Positions 49,187-61,942 of a DNA stretch of 64,000 nt are shown one piece after another. Position 1 is the first letter of the stretch. Every line of letters begins with the position of its first letter. This stretch comes from Neonectria sp. B-13 (Eukaryota > Ascomycota > Sordariomycetes > Hypocreales > Nectriaceae), in NCBI GenBank assembly GCA_002682825.1, contig NOKP01000052.1:36561-100560 (forward strand). The letters are read 5' to 3'. The position numbers and the translations under genes are program-made. The notes beneath the pieces were generated by a model, which did no database searches, was not told where the DNA came from, and saw nothing but the letters and a program-made list of their open reading frames with translations.

Positions 49187-51655
49187 ATGGTCCCCCCATC
49201 CAAGAAGCGCAAGCTTCCCAGCTCAGCCGGTCCCGCCCCGAAGCGCACCAAGAACTCGAAGCCGCAGTCTCGAAAGGGGAAGAAAAGCAGCACCGCCAGC
49301 AGCGTGACCCCGCGGCGGGCCGTCGACGCTACTTCACTTGGGTGGCAGACGGTGGGCGAGGAGTTTGGAGGACTCGAGGTGATCGAGGGCGTGGATGTGG
49401 TGCGGCATGGGGATAGTGTGAAGTTTCTGGTGGCTTCGGATCAGGACAAGAAACAACCAGTAGCGAGCGCCGACAACGACGACAAGAACAACAAGAACGA
49501 CACCGACAACGACAACGACGATAACAATGCCGCAGACGACTCTTTTGAAGGATTTGGCGACGACGCTGTGGAGAGCGGGGGTGTCGATTCCGACAAAGCT
49601 GGCAGTGGTCAAGCTGGCCTGGAGAGCAAGGACGCTCCGGGAAAGGATAAGGGCAAGGCTAAGGCCAAGGCCAAGGAAGACGGGAAGGCGGCAGGCAAAG
49701 ACAACAAGAAGGACGCAAAGAACAAAAACAAAAAGAAGCTGGACCCCAAAGATGACGACGCCCTGGCAAAGGCCCAGGAAGACGTACAAAAGTCCGCTCC
49801 ACAGGGCAACGCGTTCGATGCGCTGGCCGATGCAGAAGAAGAAGAAGAAGACATCGACATGGCGGCCTGGGTTCCTCTGAACCTGTCGCCGTCAATCATG
49901 TCCGCCATCGCCCGGCTCAAGTTCGCCAAGCCCACCCTGATCCAGGAGGAGGCCATCCCCGAGATTCTAGCCGGCGAGGACGTCATCGGCAAGGCGGAGA
50001 CGGGTTCCGGAAAGACGCTTGCCTTTGGCATCCCTATGGTTGAGCGGTGGCTCGAGATGTACGAGGGCCGCGAAGACGTCAAGAAGACGGGACCCATGGC
50101 GGTGGTGCTCAGCCCGACCCGTGAGCTGGCGAAGCAGCTGGGCGACCATCTCGTAGCGCTGTGCGAAGGGCTCCCGAATGCTCCGTGGGTCTGTGTCGTG
50201 ACCGGCGGTCTGAGCATCCACAAGCAGCAGCGACAGCTGGAGAAGGCGGACATTGTCATCGGCACGCCTGGACGCTTGTGGGAGGTTCTAGGCGAGGACA
50301 TGGATCTCCAGGACTCGTTTTCCAAGATTCGGTTCCTCGTAGTGGACGAGGCGGACAGGCTGTTCAAGGTCGGCCAGTTCAAGGAAGCCCAGGACATCAT
50401 CGGGGCGCTGGACAAGAAGGCCCCGGAGGCAAACTACGATAGCTCCGATGAGGATGAGGACGAGGACGAGGACGATCCAGCTTCGACCCGCCAGACGCTC
50501 GTCTTCTCAGCGACGTTCGACAAGGACCTCCAGACGAAGCTGGCCGGTACAGGCAAGAGCAAGAGTGCAGGCAAGAAGGGCAAGGGCAAGGACAAGGGCA
50601 AGGAACTGCCGGACGACGATCAGCAGAAGATGGCGTACTTGATGAAGTGTCTCAAGTTCCGGCGTGAGCCCAAGTTCATCGACGTCAACCCCATCAGCCA
50701 GATGGCTACGGGGCTTCGCGAGGGACTGATTGAGTGCGGTGCCATGGAGAAGGTGAGTCTTGACTTGACATGCAATAAGAGCCGTGACTGACAATGCATC
50801 TAGGATCTCTACCTATATACCGTGCTGCTCCTTAACCCCGGCCGTCGCACCCTCGTCTTCACCAACTCCATCTTCGCCGTGCGCCGTCTCACGCCGCTGC
50901 TGGCCAACCTCAACTTGACGGCGCTCCCGCTGCACTCGCAGATGGCGCAGAAGGCGCGACTACGCTCGCTGGAGCGCTTCAAGGCGTCGCGAAACGCCAT
51001 CCTCATCGCCACCGACGTGGCGGCCCGTGGTCTCGATATCAAGGAGGTCGACCAGGTGCTGCACTACCACGTGCCGCGCGCCGCCGACACGTACATCCAC
51101 CGCTCCGGCCGCACGGCGCGTGGCGACCGCAGCGGCACGAGCATCATGCTCTGCGCGCCCGACGAGGTGCTCCCGACGCGGCGGCTCGTGGGCAAGGTGC
51201 ACGCCAAGCGCGACGCCAAGCGCGAGCACTTCATCCAGACGCTGCCGCTGGACCCCAAGATGGCGTCGCGCCTCAAGCCGCGCGTGAGCCTAGCCAAGCG
51301 GCTGGCGGACACGGTCATGGCTAAGGAGAAGGCACACAGCGACGACAAGTGGATGCGCAACGCGGCCGACGAGCTGGGCGTCGAGTACGACTCGGAGGAC
51401 ATCGAGGTGGCGGCCAAGGGCAAGCCGGGACACGGCGGGCGGCAGCAGAAGGAGGCGGTGGCGCGCAGCATGAGCAAGGCCGAGTTCGGGGCGATGCGCG
51501 CGCAGCTTCGCGAGGAGCTGAGCCGGCGGGTGAATCTGGGCGTCAGCGAGCGGTACGTGGCGGGCGGGAGGGTGGATATCGCGACGTTGCTGAAGGAGGG
51601 CGCCAAGGGGGGAGTGTTTCTGGGGAACGCGGATGCGTTGGGGTTTAAGATGTGA
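49187..51655 (+). CDS. MAK5: ATP-dependent RNA helicase MAK5 (DEAD-box, DDX24 type)
   Basis: Two exons, 49187-50752 and 50804-51655, giving 805 aa. The N terminus is basic (KKRK, then RKGKK), followed by the MAK5-typical TSLGWQTV block and a long Asp/Lys-rich low-complexity region. Core motifs in order are the Q-motif region from about residue 227 (WVPLNLSPSIMSAI, PTLIQEEAIPEIL), motif I AETGSGKT near 270, PTRELAKQ, TPGRLWEVL, motif II DEAD near 386, SAT near 443, then TLVFTNS, IATDVAARGLDI and YIHRSGRTAR. Acidic (DEDEDEDEDD) and Lys/Gly-rich inserts lie around the SAT motif. MAK5 helps assemble early 60S ribosomal precursors in the nucleolus. The intron falls between the two RecA lobes. Confidence 0.93.
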
Positions 51656-51906
51656 GGGTTGAGGGTCGAGAGATGTGTTTTTGGATGCTCAGGGGCAACC
51701 AGCGAGTCTGGAAGAGAGAGACGTTGGTGTCATTTACAGTCCATTGTTGTAAGCCAACGTTAAAAAAAGCGTAGATATCAAGATTACATATTCATCATCC
51801 CACACAGTGTCCAAGACAACGCCCAACGCCACGCCGGTATCCAAAGATCAATGCAACACGACTCCTCGAATCAAATTACATGACATCACATCTCCAGCGG
51901 TAATTC

Positions 51907-53692
51907 TCAGACAGTCCCCGGCTTCCGGCGGATCTCGACGCAGGCATCCAAGGGCGGGATGATGGTGGCGCCGAACCACTGGGGTTTCGGCCGCTGAGGG
52001 ATCATCTTCATGTCGTACTTGAGCAGGATGGCGGCCATGATCAGCTTGAGCTCGTGGGCGACGAAGAAGCGGCCGGGGCTGTTGGTGAGTAGTTAGTAAC
52101 GCCCCTGGGCGAATGCTGTTACGCGAGATAGGAGCGATGACTTACCATGCGTGTCGCCCGTGACCGAAAGCCAAGTGATGATCACTCGTCGTCACCATCC
52201 CGAGCCCTCTGGCCGCAGCCCCGTCTTCGGGATTCCGCAGCCGCTCCTCGTCCGTCTTGCGCTCCCACGCCTCGCGGACGCGCGAGTAGCGCCAGGGATC
52301 GTAGCCCTGCGCGCCGGGGTACAGGTCCTCGTCGTGGTGGGTGCCCTCGAGGTTGACGGTGACGAAGGCGCCGAAGGGCAGCGTCCAGCCGAGCGTGGGG
52401 TTGCGCAGACCGTCCCGCGCAACGACCTGGCGCTCGACCAGGGTGGCGGCGAAGTTGCTGAGGCGCTGCGACTCGCGGATGGACGAGTCCAGGCGCACCA
52501 GGCCGGCGAGGTGCGTCTTGGCCCAGGGCCCGGCGGCGGGCTTGTGGGCAACGAGCTCGGCGCGCAGGGCGTCCAGCACGGCGTCTTCGGGCTGGGTGGT
52601 CAGCAGGTCCAGCATCCACGACTGGCCGGTCAGGGCGGTGGTGTGGATGGCGGCGAACTCGATGGGCAGCATGCGCTTGGAGATGACGGCCGGGTCGAGC
52701 TCGAAGGCGTTGCGCTCGAGGCGCGCCAGGCGGATGTCCCAGGTGATGAAGTCCTCGGGCGGCGTCCAGTCGGCGTACTCCGGGTCGCCGGCGTCCTTCT
52801 GCTGCATGGCGTGCAGGCGCTGCTTGATGGACGGCAGCACGAAGCGGCTCGCGGCGCGCCAGTGCAGCCAGTTGGGGATGGCGAGGAGCCGGCCGACCAG
52901 CGGGTGCAGCACCACGGGGAACATGTTGAGCAGGAAGCTGTTGCGGATGACGTCGTCGACGAAGCGCACCATGGCTGCGAGGAAGCGTGGCTCGCGACAG
53001 ACGGGTTCGCCGACGAGCAGGCGGTTGGTGACGCGGGGGACGATGGTCAGCCACATGTCCCAGAGGTTGACCGTCTTCCAGGCGTCTACGTCAACGCCCA
53101 AGACATCGTCCACGGCCGCGCTCACCTCGTCCTCGACGCCCGGGATCAGCCCGCTCAGGTGGCGCGCCAGGTACTTGTGCATGGCGCGCGAGGCGAAGCT
53201 GTCGCGGTCCAGGTCGTGGCCGAGGAAGTTGTACGGCGAGTGCAGGATGGAGCTGTGGGCGTGGTTAGCCGAGAGCACGTCGTCGGGCTGGTCCATCATC
53301 CAGGCGATCTGCGAGCGCGGGAGGACGACGTCGTCGGGGCGCGAGATGGACGCCGGCGCCACGAAGGCGACGTCTTGCTTGCCGTACTGGAAGGGTATCA
53401 GGTATCAGCGCCATGAAGCCATCGCCGGTCTGTCCCCGGGAGCTCTCACCCTCTGGTATCCCTCCTGGATCCACGTGCGGTGCTGGCCAAAGTACGACAG
53501 GCTGTTGCGCACCTTGGCCAGCCAGCCGCCGCCGCCGTTGCCCATCCACGGGATGCCCTGAGGATAGCGCGGCTGCGTGGCCGTGTCGAAGACGAACGAC
53601 GCCACGAGGAAGAGGGCGCCATAGCCGAGGACCCGGGTCCACGTGAGGGAGGCGAGGACGGCGGAGAGGACGGAGAGGTCTTGGTCGGCCAT
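51907..53692 (-). CDS. cytochrome P450 monooxygenase
   Basis: Three exons: 53692-53450, 53386-52146 and 52078-51907, giving 551 aa. An N-terminal membrane anchor (about residues 12-36) precedes the catalytic domain. The I-helix reads FAAIHTTA (about residue 327), the K-helix has the E-x-x-R motif in IRESQRL (about 387), and the heme loop is FGHGRHACPGRFF with Cys 495. The second intron splits that Cys codon (TG|C). The FAAIHTT form and heme loop are seen in fungal ent-kaurene-oxidase/CYP68-type secondary-metabolism P450s, but the substrate is unknown. It is an ER-bound monooxygenase needing P450 reductase. Neighbours on the far side are RTA1 and a Zn2Cys6 regulator. No terpene cyclase, PKS or NRPS lies in the window, so an orphan or xenobiotic role is equally possible. 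Confidence 0.9.
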
Positions 53693-54488
53693 CGCGACGA
53701 TGTCAATTGGCTTCCCTGTGATGCTGAGGATATCTGGAAGCTGTTTCCGGGGGAGAATAAGTCGTCGATGGCGTTGAGAGATGGGTAGCGCTGACGATTA
53801 TGATGCTGACCACGATGCTGACTGCGACGTGCAGCTGATAAGACACCGTCGTCGTCTGCTATTGACAGCTCAGCAACCACCTCGACAGGAGAGCAAAGAA
53901 AACACAGAAACAATGTCAGTGAAGAAGGCTACGGTCCTTGACCCCACGAGTTTCCCGCCAGTTTCAGAAACGTTGCTCCTCGCGAGTTGGTGTTTGAGAG
54001 TGAAGAATGACGACATGCATTGGATTAGATGCCTAGTAGGGCTTCGTTCCCAGGGTTATCAACTGTATTTAGTGGGCTGCTGGTTGCTTCGCCAATTGCC
54101 GTCTTGTGTTTGTTAAGCAGTGGGGTTCTCTGCGATGAGGTCTAGGGTAGGTCACTTAGCACGGGATGGCTTCAATGAAGTTGTAGATGAATGGTAGGGT
54201 TGTTACAGTGCGTAGTTATTGTATTGTCTCCTTGTACATCTAACTTTTATTAATGTAAACCACTAAAAGAAATCATATCCTGGTCCCACGTCTAAGTGCC
54301 CCAACCTGTCCTAGTCTAACAGCCTTGAAAACAACCATCGTTTCGGTTCCATGTCAACCGTCTCTTTGACAACAAAGGAAAAAAGAAGAAAACGTCTATG
54401 CTTGCCATCCTGTCCCAGAGGCAAATAACAAGAACCCTCGCCACTGTGAACACCGTCTAACGAGGATAGCCAACTCATGATAGCTTCA
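53693..54488. other. intergenic region
   Basis: Promoter of the P450 gene and 3' flank of the RTA1-like gene, about 800 bp. No gene seen. Confidence 0.6.
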
Positions 54489-55495
54489 CTAACTCCTAAG
54501 CTTCGTCGCCCCGTCAGCCACCTGCCCCGAAGACAAGCTCTCCATCGTCGCTGACCGTCTCCTCCGCTGCCCGCGCCCAACCTTGACCAGCTCCAGCCCA
54601 TTCTTGATCGGCTGATCGCCACGCAGCAACAGCCCAATCTCGCCGGGATGGAACCAGTTCATCCACGCCAGCACGACCAGCATCAGCAGCCCGTCGAAGA
54701 CAAAGACGTAGATCTCCTTGCGCATCAGCGCGCCGGCGTTGCCTTCGATGAACTCCACCACGCGGAACACGCTGCGCACCAGAATCAGCGTCCCCGTCAC
54801 GTACAGCGTCGTCAGGTACTGCCGCCACCGCACCGCCGGGTCCGAGCCGCGCGACGTCGGGTTCGCCGCCATGCGTCGGTGGAAGACCGCTGCGACGGCG
54901 ATGAAGCATCCGAAGAAGACCAGCTGTATGAAGAGCCCGGTGACGATGATCTTCTCGCCGATCTTGCCGATGTCGTGGTTGATGGCCATCATGCCACCGC
55001 CTGATGCTTGCATGAGCAGCGAGGTCACGTCGCCCAGCACAAACGTCTTGGTGAGCCAGCGCGCCTTGATCAGGGCGTAGTGCTCGCCCTCGGTGAGCTG
55101 GATGATTCGGCCCAGGATCATGTAGATGGACGCCGCCATAAACGCCGGCGCGATGAGGATCAGCAGATTCTGCATGATGTACGGGCCCAGCGTCCAGCAT
55201 CCAGGGTCTTGCATCGCGCCCATAAGCCGCCCAATGTATCCGATGAACTCGGCTGAACGCTCAAGTCAGCACTCTCGAACAAAGTCTTCTCTGTTGTATC
55301 GTATAACATACCGCAACCACCCACGACTAGGGCTGAAAGATACCACGTCTTGGTCCTCCAAATCTGGAAAATGTGTAGGAGGCTCGTGATGCCGAAGAGC
55401 ACAATGAAAACGACGTTGGCCTCAACCGAGGGCTCGAACCGATACAGCGCCCATTGTGCATTCTTGTAGTCCGGATTGCAAGCGTCGTCGGACAT
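54489..55495 (-). CDS. RTA1-like seven-TM lipid-translocating/stress protein
   Basis: Two exons, 55495-55312 and 55252-54489 (intron GTATGT...CAG), giving 315 aa. Seven hydrophobic segments are seen. RTA1-family signatures include E-F-I-G-Y-I-G-R after TM2, PAFMAASIYMILGRII in TM3, DVTSLLMQASGGGM in TM4, VRSVFRVVEF and the final segment with YVFDGL-like FVFDGLLMLVV then HPGEIG. This fungal family is linked to sphingoid-base export and resistance to 7-aminocholesterol and azoles, at the plasma membrane. The MSDDAC start is preferred; an upstream in-frame ATG at 55564 would add 23 charged residues. The gene is divergent from the Zn2Cys6 regulator, sharing a 724-bp promoter region. Confidence 0.9.
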
Positions 55496-56219
55496 GGCGT
55501 CTTTGTAGCCTCGAAGGGTTCTGTTGTTTCGAAAGGGCAGCCTCGTGGTCGTCGAGCGGACCACCTGGGGGTGGGTATAACTCGGAGGAGAACTCGGGAC
55601 TCGCAGGGAAGGGCGTAAATCGACGTTGAAAGAAGTGAAGAAAAAGGAGTTGATGGTAGCTGTTAGATCTTGTCTGAACCGCGGAGAGCTGACTTGGGCT
55701 GGTCACTCAGATCTGACAGAAACAACCGGAACGCCATTCTTTTATGGGATAAAGAGGGAGCGAGGTCAAGTCAACTCCTCGTATCTCGCAAGCATCTCGC
55801 ATCCCCCCAGACTCCACCGACTGAGCCGCCTGCAAGGTGTTTCGTTTTGCTCCTGCGCAACCTCATCTGAAATGCTAACGGACGAGCTAAAAACCCCAAC
55901 AACCCGCCAAGCAGCCAGACTCTCAGTCTCATAGTCTGCTAAGCCTCCTCGTTCTCCAGTTTTATGCGTGGCCGCAGGGATCCGGGAGGCTCGCGCCTTG
56001 CCGGAGCCGGCCTAGCGGGTCCGAAACCCGCGTTCCGCTGGTGGTTTCCGAGGATTCGACTTCGGGTTCGTATCCTCCTCGCTTCCTCAACCTCCTGGAT
56101 CACGACTCGACCAGTCTTAAGCCACGCCTGTCCTCTTTGTTTGTCGTATTCCTCTGGGCCCTCTCGCCTTGTCTCTGTCCGAACCCGCGGACCTGTGGCC
56201 GGTAAACCGACCTGAAAAG
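55496..56219. promoter_or_regulatory. shared divergent promoter of RTA1-like gene and Zn2Cys6 regulator
   Basis: Intergenic between two divergent starts. CGG/CCG triplets, the half-sites bound by Zn2Cys6 proteins, occur several times (for example near 55679, 55728 and 56008). No ordered pair could be assigned with confidence. Confidence 0.4.
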
Positions 56220-57644
56220 ATGCCCCCGCGACGTACGCACACCAAGTCTCGGACGGGTTGCTCCAATTGCAAGCGCCGAAAAGTCAAGGTATGTTGATTC
56301 TTCTCTTGGATCGTGCTCGGCTCGATTCCATTTGCTCCTTTCATCTGGGATGGGGCTAGGAATATCTCTAGCGAAGCTTTGGTGGTGGCTGACAATGGTC
56401 AAAGTGTGACGAAGCCTTTCCGACATGCTTCAATTGCAAGAGACAGGGCGTGCCATGCAGTCTCTCCGTTGAGCCCGCTGACGAATCTTCCGGCATCGAA
56501 AGCCCTAACTCGTATTCCTCGCAGCCCAATCTCCTCTCTCGGACGCCAAGGTCGGGCGATGAGAATGGATTTGCTTCCCCGGTTGATCCTGCATCTGTCG
56601 CCATGGCTGCTGTCTCTGAGCAGCTTGCACCCTTACCAATTCACGAACTCTGGAGTAAGGACGTCGAGCTCATGCACCACTATTGCACTGTAACGGCCGA
56701 CTCATTGTCTATTCGACGAGAAATGCGCTACGTCTGGAGGGTCGCCATCCCTAGAGAGGGCTACCAACACCCATTCGTTATGCACGGCATCCTCGCCATC
56801 GCTGCCACCCACAAGGCGTACCTGGTCCCTAACAGTCGAAAAAGGTATCTGGCTCTGTCAGATTATCACCAGACTGTCGGCTCAGAAGGCTTCCGTTCCA
56901 CTTTGTCGATCGTCTGCCCAGAAAGCCAGGGGGCACTCTTCTGCTTCGCATCTGTTGTCGTTTTGTTCATGTTCACTCTGCCTATCCGATCGGTGACCGG
57001 AAGACTTGAAAACCCCATAATCAGCCTACTGGAGCTTATTGGTCTTCTCAAAGGCATCAGGACAACCCAATCGCCGGTTGTGTCGGGCCTTTTAAAATCA
57101 GAATTTGCTCCCATCGTCTACGGCATCTGGCCGATAGATCAAACTGAACCTCCGCCGGGGCAAGTATTTCCCCAGCTGCAGGCCAATACGGAGAGCTGAC
57201 AATCCACGCAGCTATCCATCTCTCGAGAATTCCCTTCTGCCCCTAGATACCTGGGACGCGATTCGCAGACTACGCAATTTTCAAGAGGCCGAAATACCCT
57301 CCGCCAGCCTCAAGCATTATATCGGATTGATTGATAGACTCGAAGACTCTGCCAAGCTTATTTCCTGTGCTGGTGTTCACGTCGAAGCCGGAGCAGTTCT
57401 TGCCTGGATGTATGGGGTTGACGATAGCATTCTCATGGACATCGGTGCATACCGGCCGCATGCGCTCCTCACCCTCGCGTATTATTCCCTCTTCCTTGCC
57501 ATACTGGAGAAGAATTTTTGGTACTCGAGAGGCTGGGGGAGACAGCTAATAGACCATATCGAAACCAAGCTTGCTGGACAATCGAAGTTTCTGCAACTAC
57601 TCCAATGGCCAAAGCAGAAACTGACTGACTTGTACCAATGGTGA
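56220..57644 (+). CDS. Zn2Cys6 transcription factor
   Basis: Three exons: 56220-56288, 56405-57159 and 57212-57644, giving 418 aa. The binuclear zinc cluster is C14-x2-C17-x6-C24-x6-C31-x2-C34-x6-C41, with basic KRRKVK between the second and third Cys. Intron 1 falls immediately before Cys 24. A Ser/Pro linker follows, then a helical activation/regulatory domain of the fungal C6 type (HPFVMHGILAIAATHKA), as in UPC2-like sterol regulators, and ends with YRPHALLTLAYYSLFLAILE. Intron 2 appears to be of the GC-AG class (GCAAGT...CACGCAG, 52 nt, branch GCTGAC): only that donor restores the frame into the conserved C-terminal part. Likely nuclear; targets may include the divergent RTA1 gene (inference). 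Confidence 0.85.
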
Positions 57645-57740
57645 TGGCATAGCCTACAACCCCAATCACGCCGATCAGTCGTTTGCACGAGAAGAAATTG
57701 GAGATGGCGAGATCAGCCGCCGTTGCCGCCAAAGCCTGCC

Positions 57741-60082
57741 TCAAAGCTCTTTATCCATCATCGTATACTCATTGCTCGTCGACAATAGCTCGATCGGTCT
57801 CCAGGTATTTGTGGTCAGATTGTCTAGCATCTGATAGTATGCCTCTCGACGAGTCGTCGAATGCCGGGTTGAGATGGTCGAACTGAACGACTCAGAAGCC
57901 TCAATTGGGGCACCTTGGCCTGGACTGGAGTCTGCCGGGACTTCACCAGCAAAGGTATCGAAAGATCGCTTGTGTTGAGAGGACGAAATCAAGATGGGGG
58001 TGCATCCGGACTTAAACTCTGGATGCACCTCCTCTTGATTTTCTTCGCTGCTAATAGGTGGTTGCGTCTCTGGTAAGAGACTAATGAGCCTTTCGAGTTC
58101 ATGGCTATTGTGTGCCGGGGAAGAGCCTTGATGCAGGGCTGGGGAATTCTTTGCATCTTGAGAAGCAACATGGGGCGGAGTTCTTGGTACGGAATCGGCC
58201 GTGATTTGGCTGTCGGCTTGGTTGGTTGGTATGACAAGTCCTTGCCTTTGTACTGTCATCTTGATGTCATACTCAAACTCACTACCTGAACAAAACTGTC
58301 CAAATAGCGACTCGATGCTGATTCCTGAACACTAGGATTAATCCTGTGCTTCTTCAACGGAAATTGATGGTTTACCTTCCCCGAACCACTCCTCAGGATT
58401 TACAGTACAAGGCGAAATATCCTTCGGTCGGAAGACTTCGACTAGTTGGCAGAGCTCGGAATAGGATGAGTGCCTGGAATACGGAAATTGGATAGTTGTG
58501 GGTAGGCCGGCTGGCCCTGGTCGATCTTCGACCACTGGTTGCTTTGAGGCGGCATAAATCTTCTCGGCGATTCGGATGACAGCCTCCGCCACCGAAGGCT
58601 CATCATCAAACGAGGCAATCTCTTTATCAAGATAAAAGTTTCGACCCGTCGAAATTGCGCGTGTCAAAGCCTTTCTGAGATTCGAAACCGCCTCTGGTGA
58701 GACGGCGTCAACCCAGAGCCTACACGCTGTTAGTGATCCATGAACTAGTAGAAAGGACTTCGGAGACGAACGCATCCAGTAAAATGCCGAGGCCGCCCTG
58801 ATCCAAGTAATCCAGCTCTGCCTCTCGTTGCAGATCATCACCGCCACCGCCGACGCCAACTTCAGCCAGATTCTCTCCGTTCGCCAGGTGGGTAATGATC
58901 GGTTGGATAATAACGGTGGATGGACGTCGAGCGACTTCACACATGTTGCCTTTTTCACAGCTGTGAAGACGAACAGTTTCATCCGAGGTCAAGCAACCTG
59001 GATGTTGAGCGTTGCCGCACATGTACCCCGTGAGCGCTGGGGATTCTGGGGTGAGGTGGTAGTCGCTGCTGAACCGCGCTTCCGACCGACGCGCCTTCAA
59101 AGAGCCATATATAAGGAGTTTGTAATCGTCAACATGAATCTACCATCGGTCAGATAGAGCACTTTAAACATGACGTGAAGCCGACTTACCGGTGACTTAA
59201 GAGCCTTGGACAAGGCAACCCATACGTCTTCATACCCGTAAGTCCAAGCTTGGAAATGAAATACGGTGTCACAGGGATATCGAGCAACCTTGCGAAGGAG
59301 CTCCGCGATTCCTTCGGCCTTTGTTTGGAATGGAATATCCTGGATGAAGGACGTGTCGAGATAGATTTTGTCCAGCGTTTTGATGCCCGAGGTGTACTCG
59401 ACGAGAATGGGACTTCGCGCTATTGAGTTGACAAACCACGGCTCACTTCGTATGTCGCCAGTGTATAGAATCGCCTTGCCGTCGCCTTCGATCACTTTTG
59501 AGCCCAATGGGTTAGTATAGGGAGGAGGTGTGGTGATTATTGGTCTTACAGAACATGACAGCTCCAGGGCAGTGATTCGCGTCAAATAGGGTCACCTGAA
59601 TGTGACGACCGGGATGAAGCTCGATCGTAGTCGGTGTCTCCAATGGTAATGGTTTCTGTGGCAAAGTAAGTAGCCGCGGGGCAGTTTGGGGAGGTGTGAG
59701 CATACCAAGACCTTAGCCAGGTGCTTGTAGGTCTGCTGCCTTGCCTCGAGGATGCCGGTGGCGTAGTTGATGCGGCAAGGGTACCGCTCCAACCGGAGGA
59801 GAATCTCTTTCGTAGCCGCAGAGCAGTACACGCTTAAAGTGTGTAAGAATAATGCAAAAGAAGTCGACGCAGTGGACATACAAGGGCGATCGCAGGCTCT
59901 CCAGGCCAGCCAGGTGGTCGCTGTGGACATGGCTCAGGAAGCAGGCGAGGGGAGGCTGAATATCAGAATGTTTCCGGAAGAAGTCAACTGCTGACTGGTT
60001 AGCTGGCTCCTACGAAAATCCACTGCTTGGACTGACTTCTGATGTCTGGAAACTCGGACACGATGCCGTTAAAGGTGGACAT
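57741..60082 (-). CDS. SNM1/Artemis-type DNA repair metallo-beta-lactamase nuclease
   Basis: Eight exons: 60082-60037, 59987-59882, 59832-59706, 59655-59550, 59494-59190, 59139-58772, 58719-58376 and 58324-57741, giving 661 aa. The metallo-beta-lactamase core has H-x-H-x-D-H at residues 35-40 (HVHSDH), DANHCPG with His 121, and YTGDIR. Beta-CASP sequence follows: KIYLDTSF, DTVFHFQAWTYGYEDVW, HVDDYK. A later LWVDAVSPEA with SIESLFGQFCSG leads into a polar, probably disordered C terminus. These enzymes are 5' exonucleases/hairpin endonucleases acting in interstrand crosslink repair or end joining. All introns are 49-55 nt and each junction restores the frame. The last two donors (GTTCGT, GTAAAC) are weaker. 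Stops of this gene and the Zn2Cys6 gene lie only 96 bp apart, convergent. Confidence 0.88.
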
Positions 60083-60924
60083 GGTGAGATGCCGCCGGAT
60101 GCAAACCAACAGCTAGCAACGAAAGAGAAAGGCTCGAAAGAGAAAGATTCGAAAGAATCAGAAAGGCCAGCGAGAGTAGTTTGGTGGTTGGGTCCGGGAT
60201 GGCGACGACATGTCCATGCTTGTTGGGGTTTGGACGTTGCTTGCAAGAGTAACCGTGAACTTGTGAGGGAGCGCGTGAAAGAAATGCAATACGGTGAAAG
60301 TGCTAGAACTGCGCACTGTGCTTAAGGGCAATCGAAGCAACCGTGGGATCTCAGCTTAGTGGATCAGGGACAGTGCGCAGATATCGTACAGCGACTTGTG
60401 ACACTGTGGGTCTGCGTAGTAGGCAACCAGTGGCACTGATTGATTCGCCATTCATCTGGTTTGAGGACGGTACACAATGAGACGCTCTTCCTTGCGCAGT
60501 CTTTTGTGCACCTATCGGTTGAAAGACTGTGACTTTGCAATTCATGCTGTCCGGGTTGGAGTGTATTGCTGTAGCCTGTCTGGCCAACTACTCAGTCTAG
60601 GTAGTCGCTGGTTCCCAGGTGGTAGCAACTAGTTCTTGGGTAGCCGCTCGTTCAAACAAGTGACGCATGTCAGGATGATCCATTTAGTCGTTCTGGGCAA
60701 TGCAAATCGAACGTGGTAATTGTCGCAATCTAGCCTTGCCATTGCTTACAATCACGAGCGCATTTGCGGCCAAAGATGGAGTAATTCCCGGAAGGGATAA
60801 ATCTCTCGAATATGTTCCATAGCATAGAGCTCAACTCTGGATGCATTCTATATGTACAAGAACAGCGCGACCACCATATCCTCTTTCTGCCTCAAAACCC
60901 CATCGTTGGCGTCCCCCGTAACAT
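60083..60924. other. intergenic region
   Basis: Promoter of the Artemis-like gene and 3' flank of the xylanase gene. It contains a purine-rich 15-nt tandem repeat at 60120-60166. Confidence 0.6.
60120..60166. repeat. 15-nt tandem repeat CGAAAGAGAAAGRYT, three copies
   Basis: Two near-exact copies (60120-60134, 60135-60149) and a diverged third, about 40 bp upstream of the Artemis-like start codon, so probably within its 5' UTR. Confidence 0.8.

Positions 60925-61942
<1,018 letters not shown>

Noticed and set aside
52151..53416. Long plus-strand open frame (421 codons) opposite the P450
   Set aside because: It mirrors the GC-rich third positions of the real minus-strand gene; no domain, and it runs across the P450 intron.
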